DNA of 64,000 nucleotides from the NCBI RefSeq assembly GCF_003072065.1, contig NZ_QCYG01000008.1, positions 1 through 64,000 of the forward strand, in the 5' to 3' direction. Made by a program: the position numbers and the translations under genes. The DNA comes from Thalassorhabdomicrobium marinisediminis. GTDB taxonomy: Bacteria > Pseudomonadota > Alphaproteobacteria > Rhodobacterales > Rhodobacteraceae. Shown piece after piece: positions 17,920 to 27,123 of this stretch. Position 1 is the stretch's first letter. The number at the start of each line of letters is the position of its first letter. The notes below the pieces were generated by a model that saw only the letters and a program-made list of their open reading frames with translations, did no database searches and was not told the DNA's origin.

Positions 17920-18922
17920 TTACACAAGAAAACAATTTCGAAGCATCTGGAAAGCCCAGTCGAAGGTGTTTAGTCCCGGCATCTGGTGGATCGGATCGAT
18001 GATGAATCTGGCTGGCTCTGAAGTCCATATCTTGCAGATGTATTCGTAGGGCGTGAGCCCGCTGAGCGTCTTGAGCCTGCGTGCAAAGTTGTAGGCTGCC
18101 ATGAAATCGGTGAGGTGCGTGCGCAGCTGGTCGTGGTTTTCGCAATGGAAGCGTTTGACGGTCGCCTCCTTGATCGTCCGGTTCATCCGTTCGACCTGAC
18201 CATTCGTCCAGGGGTGGTTCGGCCAGGTCAGTCGGTGCTCGATCCCATTTCCCTCGCAGATCATGTCGAAGCGCGTCTGGCGCGAATATGCTTTGTTCCT
18301 GTTCCGGGGCTGCTCGGCGAACTGGATGCCGTTGTCGGTCAGGATCGTGTGGATGCGATAGGGGACTGCCTTGAGCAGATGTTCGAGGAACTCCCACGCG
18401 GTCTTGCGATCCGCCTTTTCCACGAGTCGTGGTGACTGCGAACTTGCTGGTCCGGTCAATGCCAACAAAGAGATACAGCTTGCCCTCCACCGTCTGAACT
18501 TCCGCGATATCGATATGAAAGAAGCCGTTGGGATAGCGTTTGAACTTCTGCCGCGTAGGCTTGTCGCCCTCGACATCTGGCAAGCGCAAGATGCCATGCC
18601 GCTGAAGACACCGATGCAGTGCCGACCGTGTCAGGTGCGGGACAGACGGCTGAAGAGCATAGAGGCAATCATCCAGCGGGAGTAGCGTGTGCCGCCGGAT
18701 TGCGAAGACCATTGCCTCCTCCGCTTCTGTGAGAACGGTTGAACGCGGCTCCTTCGACCCGGTCTTCAAATCCTCCACCGTCGCACGCTTGCGCCACTTT
18801 GCGACGGTTTTGGGATTGATGCCTAACTCCTTGCTCAACTACGCGAGCGAAGCCTCCGATCGCTGTATTGCAGCTCTGACCGCGTGCGTGGTCGTGGCGC
18901 TCCCGTGACAAACTTGTCCCAT
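17920..18922 (-). pseudogene. IS481-family transposase, disrupted
   Basis: The start MGQVCHGSATTTHAVRAAIQ (from 18922) leads into a helix-turn-helix region that is interrupted by an in-frame TAG just before LSKELGINPKTVAKWRKRA. The frame then continues to YLFVGIDRTSKFAVT, after which a frameshift moves the catalytic core (ILTDNGIQFAEQ, NHPWTNGQVERMNRT) into another frame. The usual C-terminal end at PGLNT has lost its stop and runs on. So there is one nonsense mutation, one frameshift and a damaged 3' end; the element cannot move. It sits about 80 bases upstream of lacI, on the same strand. Confidence 0.8.
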
Positions 18923-19214
18923 AATGCTTCCTTCCAAGCCTGAGTAAGGATCGCACCATCAAACCGTGAGATCAGACACCTAGGGGCACCTCATTATTTT
19001 CAATCTACTTGGCCTACGTTGCCGCAGATTTTCTCACACCTTTTTCTCCGATTTCCGCGTTAGTTTTGCTCCGGCTTGGCTTGCTTTTCGCTTCATTTTT
19101 GGCGCGGTTTCGTGAAATATGTATCTCTATCCGGAAGATAAAATGGCAGGTTTCCCCCTGTGCGGGGGCCGCCGCCCAATAGGGTAGCTACGCCAATTAT
19201 TTGGAAATGAGTTG
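18923..19214. other. Intergenic, right flank of IS481 remnant
   Basis: No gene is supported here. The left portion should contain the end of the IS481 element. Further right there is a small inverted repeat, CCCCC-TGTGC-GGGGG at 19154-19168, just upstream of the broken integrase gene. Its function is unknown. Confidence 0.4.
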
Positions 19215-20219
19215 ATGAACGGCCGCGAACTTCCATCTTATGTGCATCGCAGGAAGCGGGACGGCGTTCTGTTGTTCCGCCGCCGCATCGCCGGCCGCAT
19301 CGTAAAGGTGCGCATGGAGACGCAGTTTCCCGAAGGCGAGCCCGTGCCGTTTGCGCTGCATCAGGAGCGCGAGCGGCTGTTGAATCAGCCCGAGCCGGTC
19401 GCCTTCGGCCGCGACATCGCGGCGGTGATCCGGCAATACCGGAAATCGCCCAAATTAACCGGCCTTAAGCCAAGGACCAAAAGCGACTATTAAAAACACC
19501 TGACGTTCTTCGCCTCGAAGATCGGACATCTGGAACCCAAACACATCGAGCGTCATCGCGTGGCGCGACAAGTGGGCCAAGAAAACCAGCCCGCACAGCG
19601 CCAACTACCGCACCCGCGTCCTGTCGATCGTGATGGAGTATGCGAAGGACATGGGGCTGCTCACCAAGAGCGAGGAAAACCCCGTCAAGGGCATCAAGTC
19701 GCTGGACTATGAGAAGCAGGACCGCAAGCCAAGGTGGACGCCTTTCGCGCGGTGGCGACGGGCCGCACGTTGCTGGCCTTCGAGTTGCTTCTCGGGTCCG
19801 GTCAGCGCATCGGGGATGTCCTCAAGATGAAGTGGAGCGACCTTGAGGACGGCGGGCTGAACGTGAAGCAGGGTAAGACCGGCAAACCCTTGTGGGTGCC
19901 GCTGACGGCCCAGCTACACGCGGCGCTGGACGCGACCCCGAAGCGGTCTGTGTTCATCCTGACAAACGAGGCGGCCACCGGCCCTTGGTCCTATCGTGGC
20001 GCGGCCCAGGCGATCCGCAAGATCCGCGCCCAGATCGGCGCGCTGGACTATGATAACCACGCCCTGCGCTACACGGCCGCCGTGGAACTGCTGAACGCAG
20101 GCGCCGATGATGACGTGATTGCAGCCGTGCCCGGACAAAGCACGGCGATGGTGCGGCATTACACGCGATCCGCCCGCCAGAAGGTTCGGGCCCTGAAAGC
20201 GCGGGAGATTAGAACGTGA
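19215..20219 (+). pseudogene. Tyrosine recombinase/integrase pseudogene
   Basis: Translation from the ATG at 19215 gives MNGRELPSYVHRRKRDGVLL and a DUF6538-like N-terminal region that ends prematurely at a TAA (19491-19493) after RTKSDY. The same gene resumes as KHLTFFASKIGHLEPKHIER, shifts frame near 19555, continues through TRVLSIVMEYAKDMGLLTKS, then shifts again near 19735 into the catalytic part. There LLGSGQRIGDVLKMKW holds the first catalytic Arg, NHALRYTAAVELL the His and second Arg, and VRHYTRSA the Tyr. One nonsense change and two frameshifts make it inactive. It lies 91 bases 5' of tRNA-Cys. Confidence 0.82.
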
Positions 20220-20310
20220 ACAGAACAAGAATGTGTGGCGGCCTGTGTGGCAGGGGGGGTATTGCGCTCCGACACGATAGTCGCTAAAGGTCTGATACCA
20301 CAGGGCGAAC

Positions 20311-20384
20311 GGCGAGTTGGCGGAGTGGTGACGCAGCGGATTGCAAATCCGTGTACACCGGTTCGATTCCGGTACTCGCCTCCA
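20311..20384 (+). tRNA. tRNA-Cys (anticodon GCA)
   Basis: The 74-base segment folds as a tRNA. The acceptor stem pairs GGCGAGT (20311-20317) with ACTCGCC (20374-20380). The anticodon arm is GCGGA-TTGCAAA-TCCGT with anticodon GCA. The T-arm contains GGTTCGATTCC, and the 3' end TCCA is encoded, including CCA. It is the only tRNA found in the window and is a possible integration site for the mobile DNA around it. Confidence 0.95.
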
Positions 20385-20989
20385 AAGCTTCTTCTAGCTC
20401 CAATCCCATTACATGATAGATCATGCTCCGCCAGCGGTGGCTTACTACTGACATTAGAGGGAGGTCAGGCCTTGCGTTGGCACGCAGCAACAGTGAGCCG
20501 TCGGCGCAATATATTTTTTGTTTGCATGACGGTACCTAAAGAAGCCCGTGAAGCTATGGGCGGCTAGAGCCAAATTCGGATTTCTGCGGATACTTCTGAT
20601 AGGTCAATCGCCGAAAGATCTCGCTCCGAACTTAAGGGGCAACTGAGAGATCGGATTCTTGAAGCTCTTGGGAAGAAAAAGCTGAACGACGAAGAGAGTT
20701 GCTACCAGAAGGCAGTAAGCGCTTTGCGGCTTCAAGACATGCCCTACGATCACACTTACGATCACGAAATTGGGGATGTGATTCTGAGGCCCATGTCCTA
20801 TGCCCCGAGAATGCCTACCAACAGCGCCATTCGTAACATTGAGTAGACCTTGCTCAATCTACAAAAGTTGTAGCTGCGACCATGCGATAGCGCCAAGTAT
20901 ATTGAAATGTACGAGCAGTTTGATAGGCCGCCGCTTGCAGCTGAAGACGTGCAGAAGGTTGCGGATGCAGCGATCAGCGAGCTTGCAAA
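20385..20989 (+). other. Degenerate region, possible second recombinase remnant
   Basis: This stretch downstream of tRNA-Cys holds only short coding scraps. One reads MTVPKEAREAMGG (20526 onward). Another, in about 20605-20846, reads SELKGQLRDRILEALGKKKL and ends IRNIE at a TAG. A third, YIEMYEQFDRPPLAAEDVQKV, runs into the left end of the IS3-type element. The pattern is reminiscent of the N-terminal half of DUF6538-type phage integrases, but similarity is too weak to be sure. If correct, the IS interrupted an already decaying integrase gene placed at the 3' side of the tRNA. Confidence 0.3.
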
Positions 20990-21055
20990 TGGCCTGCCCC
21001 CCGCGAAGTCCCTCACCCTGATGTAGAGTCTGCCCAACCTTGAAAGAGCAGACGA

Positions 21056-21340
21056 ATGCGAAAGAGTCGTTTTACTGAAGCGCAGATTATCGGGGTGATT
21101 AAAGAACAGGAGGCGGGCATGCCGACAACCGAAGTGTGTCGTCGCCATGGGCTGACCCCCTCCACTTTTTACAAGCTTTAGGCCAAATAAGGCGGCCTGG
21201 AGGTGTCAGAAGCCGCCAGGCTGAAGGCGCTGGAGGACGAGAACTCCAAACTCAAACGCCTACTGGCCGATACGATGCTCGACAATGTCGTGCTGAAAGA
21301 CCTGCTGGGAATGGAGGCCGTCAACCCGCCATCGGTTTGA
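21056..21340 (+). pseudogene. IS3-family transposase OrfA, with two nonsense codons
   Basis: The frame begins [20 protein letters not shown], an IS3 OrfA helix-turn-helix, but is cut by a TAG at 21179-21181 and a TAA at 21188-21190 in place of the expected Lys and Tyr codons of the YKLKAKYGG region. It then resumes as [20 protein letters not shown] with the leucine-zipper-like segment and ends at 21340. OrfB is in the -1 frame, as is normal for this family. Confidence 0.75.
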
Positions 21341-22245
21341 GGGCAAGACCGACCCTGACGACATTGACCATGCTGCGAGACGCGGCGCTCCGGGTGATGC
21401 GGGATCATGAGAACTCGCAGCGTCGGGCCTGCCGGCTTGTCCACTGCCCGGCTGTGGTTTGCCCGCAAACCATGAGAGGGGGCGTCGATTCCAAGACAGT
21501 CCGGCGAGAACGCCCGCCAGACAGTGTCGATATCCGCAAGAAGATGCAGGAGATCGCAGGCAAGCGACGCCGGTTTGGCTACCGCCGGATCGGTGTCCTG
21601 CTGGAACGCAAGGGGATGATCATGAACCACAAAAAGCTTTACAGGATCTATCGCGAGGAAGGGCTGTCCGTGAAAAGACGACGCGGTCGCAAGCGAGCGC
21701 GTGGCACACGAACCCCGATGCCATCGGCCGCGGGCGTCAACGCGCGGTGGTCGCTGGGCTTTGTATCCGACAGCTTCGGTGCTTCGCGGAAATTCCGAAT
21801 TCTGACGGTAATCGATGATTGCATCCGGGAATTCCTATGCTTCGTGGCGGACACCAGCCTGTCTGGTGCGCGGGTCGCCCGGGAACTCAGTGCCCTCATC
21901 CGGGTCTACGGCAAACCCGGCTGCATTATCAGCGATTACGGTACATTGTTCACCAGTCAGCCGATCCTGAAATGGGCCGACGAGAACGAGGTCCCATGGC
22001 ACTATATCGATCCGGGCAAGCCCCAACAGAACGCCTTCATCGAGAGCTTCAACGGCAGCCTGCGCCACGAGCTCTTGAACGAGGAAATATTCGACAGCCT
22101 GGACGACGCACGGCGCAAGCTGGCCTTGTGGCGCTACGACTACAACACGGTCGGCCACACTTGTCGCTCTGCAACCAGACACCGCAGCAAGCGCGCCGAG
22201 CGCTTGAGCAATTTGAGGGCCACGCGCCCGGCGCGCTTGCGATAG
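21341..22245 (+). pseudogene. IS3-family transposase OrfB (DDE integrase), degenerate
   Basis: The frame contains an rve-type integrase core: [40 protein letters not shown], first Asp in LTVIDD, second in SDYGTLFTS (normally SDNGTEF) and the Glu in NAFIESFNG. After YDYNT the typical RPHSSL end is shifted into another frame, so the C-terminus is scrambled. No clean start codon in the -1 overlap with OrfA was confirmed. With the damaged OrfA it cannot support transposition. Confidence 0.72.
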
Positions 22246-22343
22246 ACGGGGAACCGGAATACCCAAATCCAACCTGCAGACTCTCGTTATGAATGAGGGA
22301 CCAATGGGGGGCAGGTCAATCCCCGTCACCATCAGTCCAGAAA

Positions 22344-23325
22344 TCACCCAAGCGAGATAGTCAGCCAGCGCCTGATCTGCTCGGTCCGCGCCTCGAACAA
22401 GCTTCTGTTCTCGTTCAAGAAGCAGCGGGTATCGCTCTCGATGGTACGTCGTGCGTCGCTCGCAATAGCCGTCAAATCGGTCTTGAAACACTCCAGCTGG
22501 GACGCCATCGAGGCGCGTAATCTTGGCGTATCGTGTCCAGCTCCGCGTTCAGCTTTTCGCTCAACCGGGTCGGCTTGCCAGTCTTCATGAAGAACCTCTC
22601 CCTTAAGGCGCCAGCGCTCGCCGGTCTCGGGGTCCTGGGCGGTCAAGTAGGCCTTGCCGACGCGAGGCAGGTTGAACCCCGCCCCGGCCAGGGCGTCGAG
22701 CAGGCTGGCGCGATCCTCATTCAGACCCATCGATATTTGATCGAGGATCCACGCATGCAGCTCGTCGGGGCCCTGGACGCGGGCCGGGACCTCAATCGTC
22801 CCGCGCACCTCCTGAGCGCGCCCCTGCTCCATTGGATCGGCCCAGCCGTGGCGCTGGTTCATCAGGTCGCGCAGGCTGTCATAGGCGTCTTGGTCGCCTA
22901 GTGGTGCTATGTTGAGGCTGCGCCCGGTGGTCAGCTCAAGGCGCGGCGTGCAGAAGTGCAGCTCGACGCGGTCTTCATGGCTGTGACGGAACCAGAGAAT
23001 GTCAGATTGCTCGCTGTCCAACCCTGCGAAGGCTAGCTGCTCGAAGGCGTCCATGACCTTGACTTGCTGTGCCTCGCTGGGCGTGTCCTCGGCGGCAAAG
23101 CTGATCACGCGTGCGCGGTAGGTCCATTGGTGGCGGCTGGCGTCGATCCGGGCCTTGGTGCGCTCGGGATTTCCGCGCAGGAACGCGGGTGACGGCCGTG
23201 GGTTGGCCCTCGGCGTCACGGAGCAGGTCGCGGTTGCCGTCATAAGCCAGCACGCGCTCAGGCGCGAGATATCCGACCGAACCCGCGCCCACGCCTTTGC
23301 CGTTGGAAAAGAACTTGATTAGCAC
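22344..23325 (-). pseudogene. Relaxase/mobilization nuclease (MobA/VirD2-like), frameshifted
   Basis: Starting at a GTG (23325), the protein begins MLIKFFSNGKGVGAGSVGYL, a typical mobilization-relaxase N-terminus. Near 23190 the frame is lost (after GQPTAVTR) and continues in another frame with NPERTKARIDASRHQWTYRA and the metal-binding-like WFRHSHEDRVELHF. It ends IRRWLTISLG at 22344, just beside the IS3-type element. In related plasmids this protein nicks oriT with MobC. One frameshift makes the copy probably inactive, unless the sequence has an error there. Confidence 0.75.
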
Positions 23326-23747
23326 CGCCGCGCCTCTTCGAGGAGCTGGGCAAGCTGGCGTTCGATCACCAGCAGGTGGCGCGCGACGGACAGCGTGTCG
23401 CGGTCGATGCGCCCGACCTTCATCGCGTGGTTCAGCCAGCGGGCGATCTGGTTGAGGTTGCCGCCGATGCGCCCTACGGCCAGCACCAGCGCCGGATCGA
23501 CGCACGGGATTGGCTTGCGGCGGCGGGCCTCGGTGAGGCCAAGCGCCTCGCGAAGAAGCGTTGAGGCAGGCAGGCCAGCGGCCTCGACCTTGGCGCGCAG
23601 GTCGGCCTTCTCGGAGGTCGCGAATCGGAAGACAAGAGTCTTCGCCAGCGTCTCCTTTGCACGGAGTTCGCCCGCGCCGGTGGGGTTCGAACGGGAGGCT
23701 TGCCGCCCCTCGCAAGGTCCCGTGTCACAAGCGCCAGCGTATGACAT
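23319..23747 (-). CDS. mobC: Plasmid mobilization relaxosome protein MobC
   Basis: 142 residues. The N-terminal half contains a ribbon-helix-helix-like segment (LVFRFATSEKADLRAKVEAA), and the C-terminal half has GGNLNQIARWLNHAMKVGRI, the hallmark NLNQIARxxN of MobC proteins. MobC helps the relaxase open oriT DNA. It overlaps the relaxase start by seven bases, the classical mobC-relaxase arrangement. The frame is open over its full length, so this gene may be intact even though its partner is broken. Confidence 0.78.
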   Translation of the reverse strand: MSYAGACDTGPCEGRQASRSNPTGAGELRAKETLAKTLVFRFATSEKADLRAKVEAAGLPASTLLREALGLTEARRRKPIPCVDPALVLAVGRIGGNLNQIARWLNHAMKVGRIDRDTLSVARHLLVIERQLAQLLEEARRC

Positions 23748-23788
23748 GGGTCGCCTTGCTCTTTACGCTTCAGCTGTTTCAACGGCAC

Positions 23789-24187
23789 TCATGACCTGAG
23801 GCCTGCCGCCTGAATTTGCGCCCGTGTCACCAGCTTCGAAGCAAGCAGCGCCGCAACCTGATGTGCTGTGATGTATTTGCACATTGAGCTGCGTCTGGCG
23901 CTCCAATCGAGCAGCCGCGGATTGTGATCCGCGCTCGCAATTTGGGATTTCTCTCGCTTCGAGCGGATATTTTCAATGTATCCCTGCCAGCGCCGCGACC
24001 GAAACCGGTGGTCGGAAAGTGAGACCTTGCAGCGAGTGAAATTTTCACTGAAGGCGGCATAGTCTTGACTCAAAAAATCTCGAATCGTCCTCTTAATGGC
24101 GGCCTCTCCAAGCTCGCTATGGCACGGACTCCACCGTCTAGCGGCGGGACAAGCACAAGGCGCTCCGTGCGTCTTGACATTGGCCAC
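23789..24187 (-). CDS. Hypothetical protein next to mobC
   Basis: 132 residues, not recognised. The C-terminal third, CKYITAHQVAALLASKLVTR AQIQAAG, looks like a helical repeat and could be a DNA-binding or structural segment. The sequence is rich in Arg and Ser. It is co-oriented with mobC (41 bases upstream of it) and ends the mobile region before the catabolic cluster. No start could be confirmed by a Shine-Dalgarno sequence, and the gene may be shorter or not real. Confidence 0.3.
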   Translation of the reverse strand: MANVKTHGAPCACPAARRWSPCHSELGEAAIKRTIRDFLSQDYAAFSENFTRCKVSLSDHRFRSRRWQGYIENIRSKREKSQIASADHNPRLLDWSARRSSMCKYITAHQVAALLASKLVTRAQIQAAGLRS

Positions 24188-24252
24188 ACCGAATTTGACG
24201 GTTCCCGGACGATCGGGTCCGTGTCCGGACTTGCCAGATGGAAGGGGGGGCC

Positions 24253-25005
24253 ATGCAGCGCTTCGAAGGCAAAGTTGTCCTGATTACGGGGGCGGCGTCG
24301 GGGATCGGGCGGGCTGTCGTGCGACGCATTGCGCGCGAGGGCGCCGCGCTCGTGCTGGCCGACCGCGACCGGGAGGGACTGTCACAGACCGCAGGATCAA
24401 GCGGGTCGAAGACGGTTCCGCTCCTTTATGACGCAGCCCAGCCGGGTGCCTCGGCGGACATGGCCGAACGGGCGGCCGAGGCGTTCGGCGGTTTGGATGC
24501 GGTCATCAACATCGCGGGCATTTACCGCCGCCAGCACGCAGACCGCATCACGGCGCAGCACTGGGCGCAGATGATCCAGATCGACCTGACCAGCGTCTTC
24601 GAAATCTGTCAGGCGGCCCTGCCCGCGCTCGAGAGCCGAGGCGGCTCCATCATCAATACGTCCTCGACCGCGGGCCTGCGGGGGATTGCCTATGCGGCCC
24701 ATTATGCGGCGGCCAAGGCAGGGATCCTCGGTCTGACGCAGGCGCTGGCCGCGGAATGGGCGCCGCGCGGGATTCGCGCCAACGTGGTCGTGCCCGGCCG
24801 CGTGCAGACTTCCATCGCCAGCGCGCTGCCGCCGCTCAAGGATGCGCCCTCGATGTCCAGGGCCCACGACCCGATCCTGCCCGACCTGACCGAGGGTGTC
24901 GCGCCCGAGGGGATCGCCGGCCTCTATGCCTATCTCGCGTCCGAGGATGCGCGGTTCGTGACCGGCGCGATCCACGTCGCCGATGGCGGCGCCGGCCTGG
25001 GCTAG
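24253..25005 (+). CDS. SDR-family oxidoreductase
   Basis: 250-residue short-chain dehydrogenase. The nucleotide-binding motif is LITGAASGIGRAV, the structural NIAGIY corresponds to NNAG, and the catalytic Ser/Tyr/Lys are in NTSSTAG and YAAHYAAAKAG. Acidic D in VLADRD after strand two suggests NAD preference. The start at 24253 is preferred over 24238 because GAAGGGGGG precedes it. It is the first gene of the catabolic region, on its own, without a copy of the regional operator that I can see. Its substrate is unknown; a hydroxy-acyl-CoA or hydroxysteroid-derived alcohol fits the context. Confidence 0.85.
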   Translation: MQRFEGKVVLITGAASGIGRAVVRRIAREGAALVLADRDREGLSQTAGSSGSKTVPLLYDAAQPGASADMAERAAEAFGGLDAVINIAGIYRRQHADRITAQHWAQMIQIDLTSVFEICQAALPALESRGGSIINTSSTAGLRGIAYAAHYAAAKAGILGLTQALAAEWAPRGIRANVVVPGRVQTSIASALPPLKDAPSMSRAHDPILPDLTEGVAPEGIAGLYAYLASEDARFVTGAIHVADGGAGLG

Positions 25006-25407
25006 GCGCTGTCGGGGACAACGCCGGCTCTCAGTCGCGCGGGCAAGGCTCTGCGCGCCGCCGGTGCCCATGATCGCGCGCCCAAAGCGACCCTGTCCGC
25101 GCTCGCCATGGTTATGCTTGATCGGAAAGAGGGCGCCCGTGGCCCACTGCCCCGATGAGAGGGTCGAGGGAAGCGCCGCCATTGGGGTTCATCTCTGCGA
25201 AAGAGCGTCGCCGATTCCCCGTCACCCCGCAGGTTCCTGCGGTGAAGGTCGCGCTTAGGCGCCCGTTGCACCGGGTCAGGGTCATGTCGGTCCGGCGTAG
25301 CCGTCCGGTCACAATCAGGGGGACACTGGGCCAAGCCCCGCCACCCGCACGGCTGCGCGATCGTCCAGCCCCGGGGCTCCCCCGCCGAGCGCGGTGTCGG
25401 GCTCCTG
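25006..25407. other. Convergent intergenic region, nothing supported
   Basis: About 400 G+C-rich bases between the convergent ends of an SDR gene (plus) and the acyl-CoA ligase gene (minus). Open frames exist in it but none shows family similarity or a credible ribosome-binding site. No T-tract terminator was seen. Confidence 0.45.
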
Positions 25408-26988
25408 CTACGCGAGTTCGCGCTTGAGCACCTTGCCTTGTGGACTGACCGGAAGGGTGGCGCGGATCTCGACCACGCGCGGCACCTTGTAGTTCGCCAT
25501 GTTCTCGCGGGACCATGCAATCAGCTCGTCCGGGGTCGCGCGCGTGCCCGGACGCAGGACGACGAAGGCCTTGCCCACCTCGCCCAGCCGCGCGTCGGGG
25601 ATGCCGATGACCGCTGCCTGCCCCACCGCAGGATGGCTGGACAGAATGCGTTCGATCTCGGCCGGGTAGCAGTTGAAACCGCCGGCGATGAACATGTCCT
25701 TCAGCCGATCCTCAACCACCAGATTGCCCGCCGCGTCGAGCCGGCCGACGTCGCCCGTATGCAGCCAGCCTTCGGCGTCAATGGTGGCGGCCGTGGCCTC
25801 GGGGTCGTCAAAATAGCCCTGCATGACGATATATCCGCGCACGACAATCTCACCGGTTTCGCCCCGCGGCAGGATGCGTCCGGCCTCATCCATCATCTCG
25901 ATCTCGACGCTGGGCATGGGCGGGCCCGCGGTCTTGGCGACAACGTCGATCGGGTCGGTGGTGTTGCACATGGTGCCATAACCGCCGCATTCGGTCAGCC
26001 CGTATCCGTTGCACACGCCTTCACAGCCCAGTTCGTTGCGCATGCGCTCGACCAGAACCGACGGGATAACGGCCCCCCCGGTGATGCCGAGCCGCAGGGA
26101 AGAGCGATCGATCTGGTCAAAGCCCGGATGGTTCAACATGCCCTGGAAAATGGCCGGGGGGCCGGGGATCACGGTGACGCGGTCGCGGGCCACACGTTCC
26201 AGAACCTCGCCCGCATCAAACGCCTGATGCGGCAGGACCGTGGCGCCGACGATCAACGACCCGATGGCGCCACCGCGGTAGCCGAAAGCGTGAAAGAAGG
26301 GCGGAATGACCAGCGTGCGGTCGCCCTTGCGCAGGCCTACGCGGGCGGTCCAGGCGGTGACAACGTCGATAAACTGTTTATGGGCATACATCACCCCTTT
26401 CGAGCGTCCGGTAGTGCCGGAGGTGAAAAGGATATCGCTGACGGTATCCCCGGTGACCGCATCTTCATGGGTAGCCAGGGTTTCGTCCGGGACGCCCCCC
26501 GCCCGCGCCATGAAGTCATCCCACGCTGTGTCGTGCCCTGCGCGGCCGATCACGACAACTTCGTTGACCTGGTCGCGGGTCGCCGGCGTCAGAAGGTCTG
26601 GATAATAGGATTTCAAGAAGTCGCCCACGCTGACGATCATCCGGGCGCCGCCGCGCAGGGCCAGATCCTCGATTTCGCGGCCGGTGAAGCGGGTCGAGAC
26701 GGGAATCATGATCGCGCCGATGCTGGCGATGCCCATGGCCGCGATGAGCCAGTGCGCACAATTGGGTGCAAGGATCATCACACGGTCGCCCGGCTCGACG
26801 CCCGATGCAAGCAATGCCGCGGCGAAGCGCCTGCGTTCGGCGTTGAACTGCCGGAAGCTCAGCTTAGTGTCACCATCTTCGATGTAGGGCGCATCGCCAT
26901 AGGTCCGTGCCGCCCAGGCGCAGCAGGCCGGCAAAGTCGATACCGTCATGTCGTTCGTTCCATCTGTATCCATCCGTTGCCCCGCCAT
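25408..26988 (-). CDS. fadD3: FadD3-like acyl-CoA synthetase (candidate HIP-CoA ligase)
   Basis: About 526-residue adenylate-forming enzyme. The P-loop is ILFTSGTTGRSKGVMYAHKQ, the A5 motif NGYGLTECGGYGTM, the hinge LHTGDVGRLDAAGN, and the catalytic Lys motif PQGKVLKREL at the C-terminus. The core from VSDILFTSGTTGRSKG through PFFHAFGYRGG and LPGPP-like VIPGPPAIFQ resembles mycobacterial FadD3, which activates the steroid C/D-ring propionate HIP with CoA. The start is uncertain (26988, 26973 or 26949). It is divergent from an SDR gene, sharing the 16-bp operator at 27047-27062. FadD3 function is inferred from pattern and context. Confidence 0.8.
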   Translation of the reverse strand: MAGQRMDTDGTNDMTVSTLPACCAWAARTYGDAPYIEDGDTKLSFRQFNAERRRFAAALLASGVEPGDRVMILAPNCAHWLIAAMGIASIGAIMIPVSTRFTGREIEDLALRGGARMIVSVGDFLKSYYPDLLTPATRDQVNEVVVIGRAGHDTAWDDFMARAGGVPDETLATHEDAVTGDTVSDILFTSGTTGRSKGVMYAHKQFIDVVTAWTARVGLRKGDRTLVIPPFFHAFGYRGGAIGSLIVGATVLPHQAFDAGEVLERVARDRVTVIPGPPAIFQGMLNHPGFDQIDRSSLRLGITGGAVIPSVLVERMRNELGCEGVCNGYGLTECGGYGTMCNTTDPIDVVAKTAGPPMPSVEIEMMDEAGRILPRGETGEIVVRGYIVMQGYFDDPEATAATIDAEGWLHTGDVGRLDAAGNLVVEDRLKDMFIAGGFNCYPAEIERILSSHPAVGQAAVIGIPDARLGEVGKAFVVLRPGTRATPDELIAWSRENMANYKVPRVVEIRATLPVSPQGKVLKRELA

Positions 26989-27046
26989 GATCCTTTTCAA
27001 CCGGTCTGTCGGGATCAGGATTGCCCCGAACCGGCCGAAAATGGCA

Positions 27047-27062
27047 TCGTCCGATAAGACGA
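27047..27062. promoter_or_regulatory. Regional operator, site A
   Basis: TCGTC-CGATAA-GACGA, a five-base perfect inverted repeat with six-base spacer. It lies between the divergent ligase (minus) and SDR (plus) genes, where one bound regulator could control both. Confidence 0.75.
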
Positions 27063-27123
27063 CGCCTGCCGCACCTCGGACGCTAAATCTGTGGCACACC
27101 ACTTCGTCACGGGAAAGATTGCA

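Larger units (their letters stand above)
20990..22318 (+). mobile_element. IS3-family element (degenerate), with terminal inverted repeats
   Basis: The left end TGGCCTGCCCCCC (20990-21002) is matched by the reverse complement of the right end, TGACCTGCCCCCC, giving 12 of 13 identical terminal bases. The element length of about 1.33 kb and the orfA/orfB arrangement fit IS3-family elements. The flanking triplets differ, so no target duplication is visible. Both genes carry disabling mutations. Confidence 0.75.

Noticed and set aside
16733-18838. A single 701-codon open frame that joins transposase and LacI sequence
   Set aside because: The first part is IS481 transposase (broken by a frameshift) and the second is a complete LacI repressor with its own Shine-Dalgarno sequence and operator. 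The open frame between them is a coincidence.
23682-23712. GGGGTTCGAACGGGA resembling a tRNA T-arm
   Set aside because: No acceptor stem, anticodon arm or D-arm can be formed around it, and it lies inside mobC.
24207-24222. GGACGATCGGGTCC-like palindrome upstream of the first SDR gene as a ninth regional operator
   Set aside because: The half-sites are in inverted polarity relative to TCGTC-N6-GACKA and do not align with the other eight copies.
25438-27057. Long plus-strand open frame opposite the FadD3-like ligase
   Set aside because: It is the antisense shadow of a gene with clear adenylate-forming motifs. High G+C makes long antisense frames common; no family similarity or ribosome-binding site.
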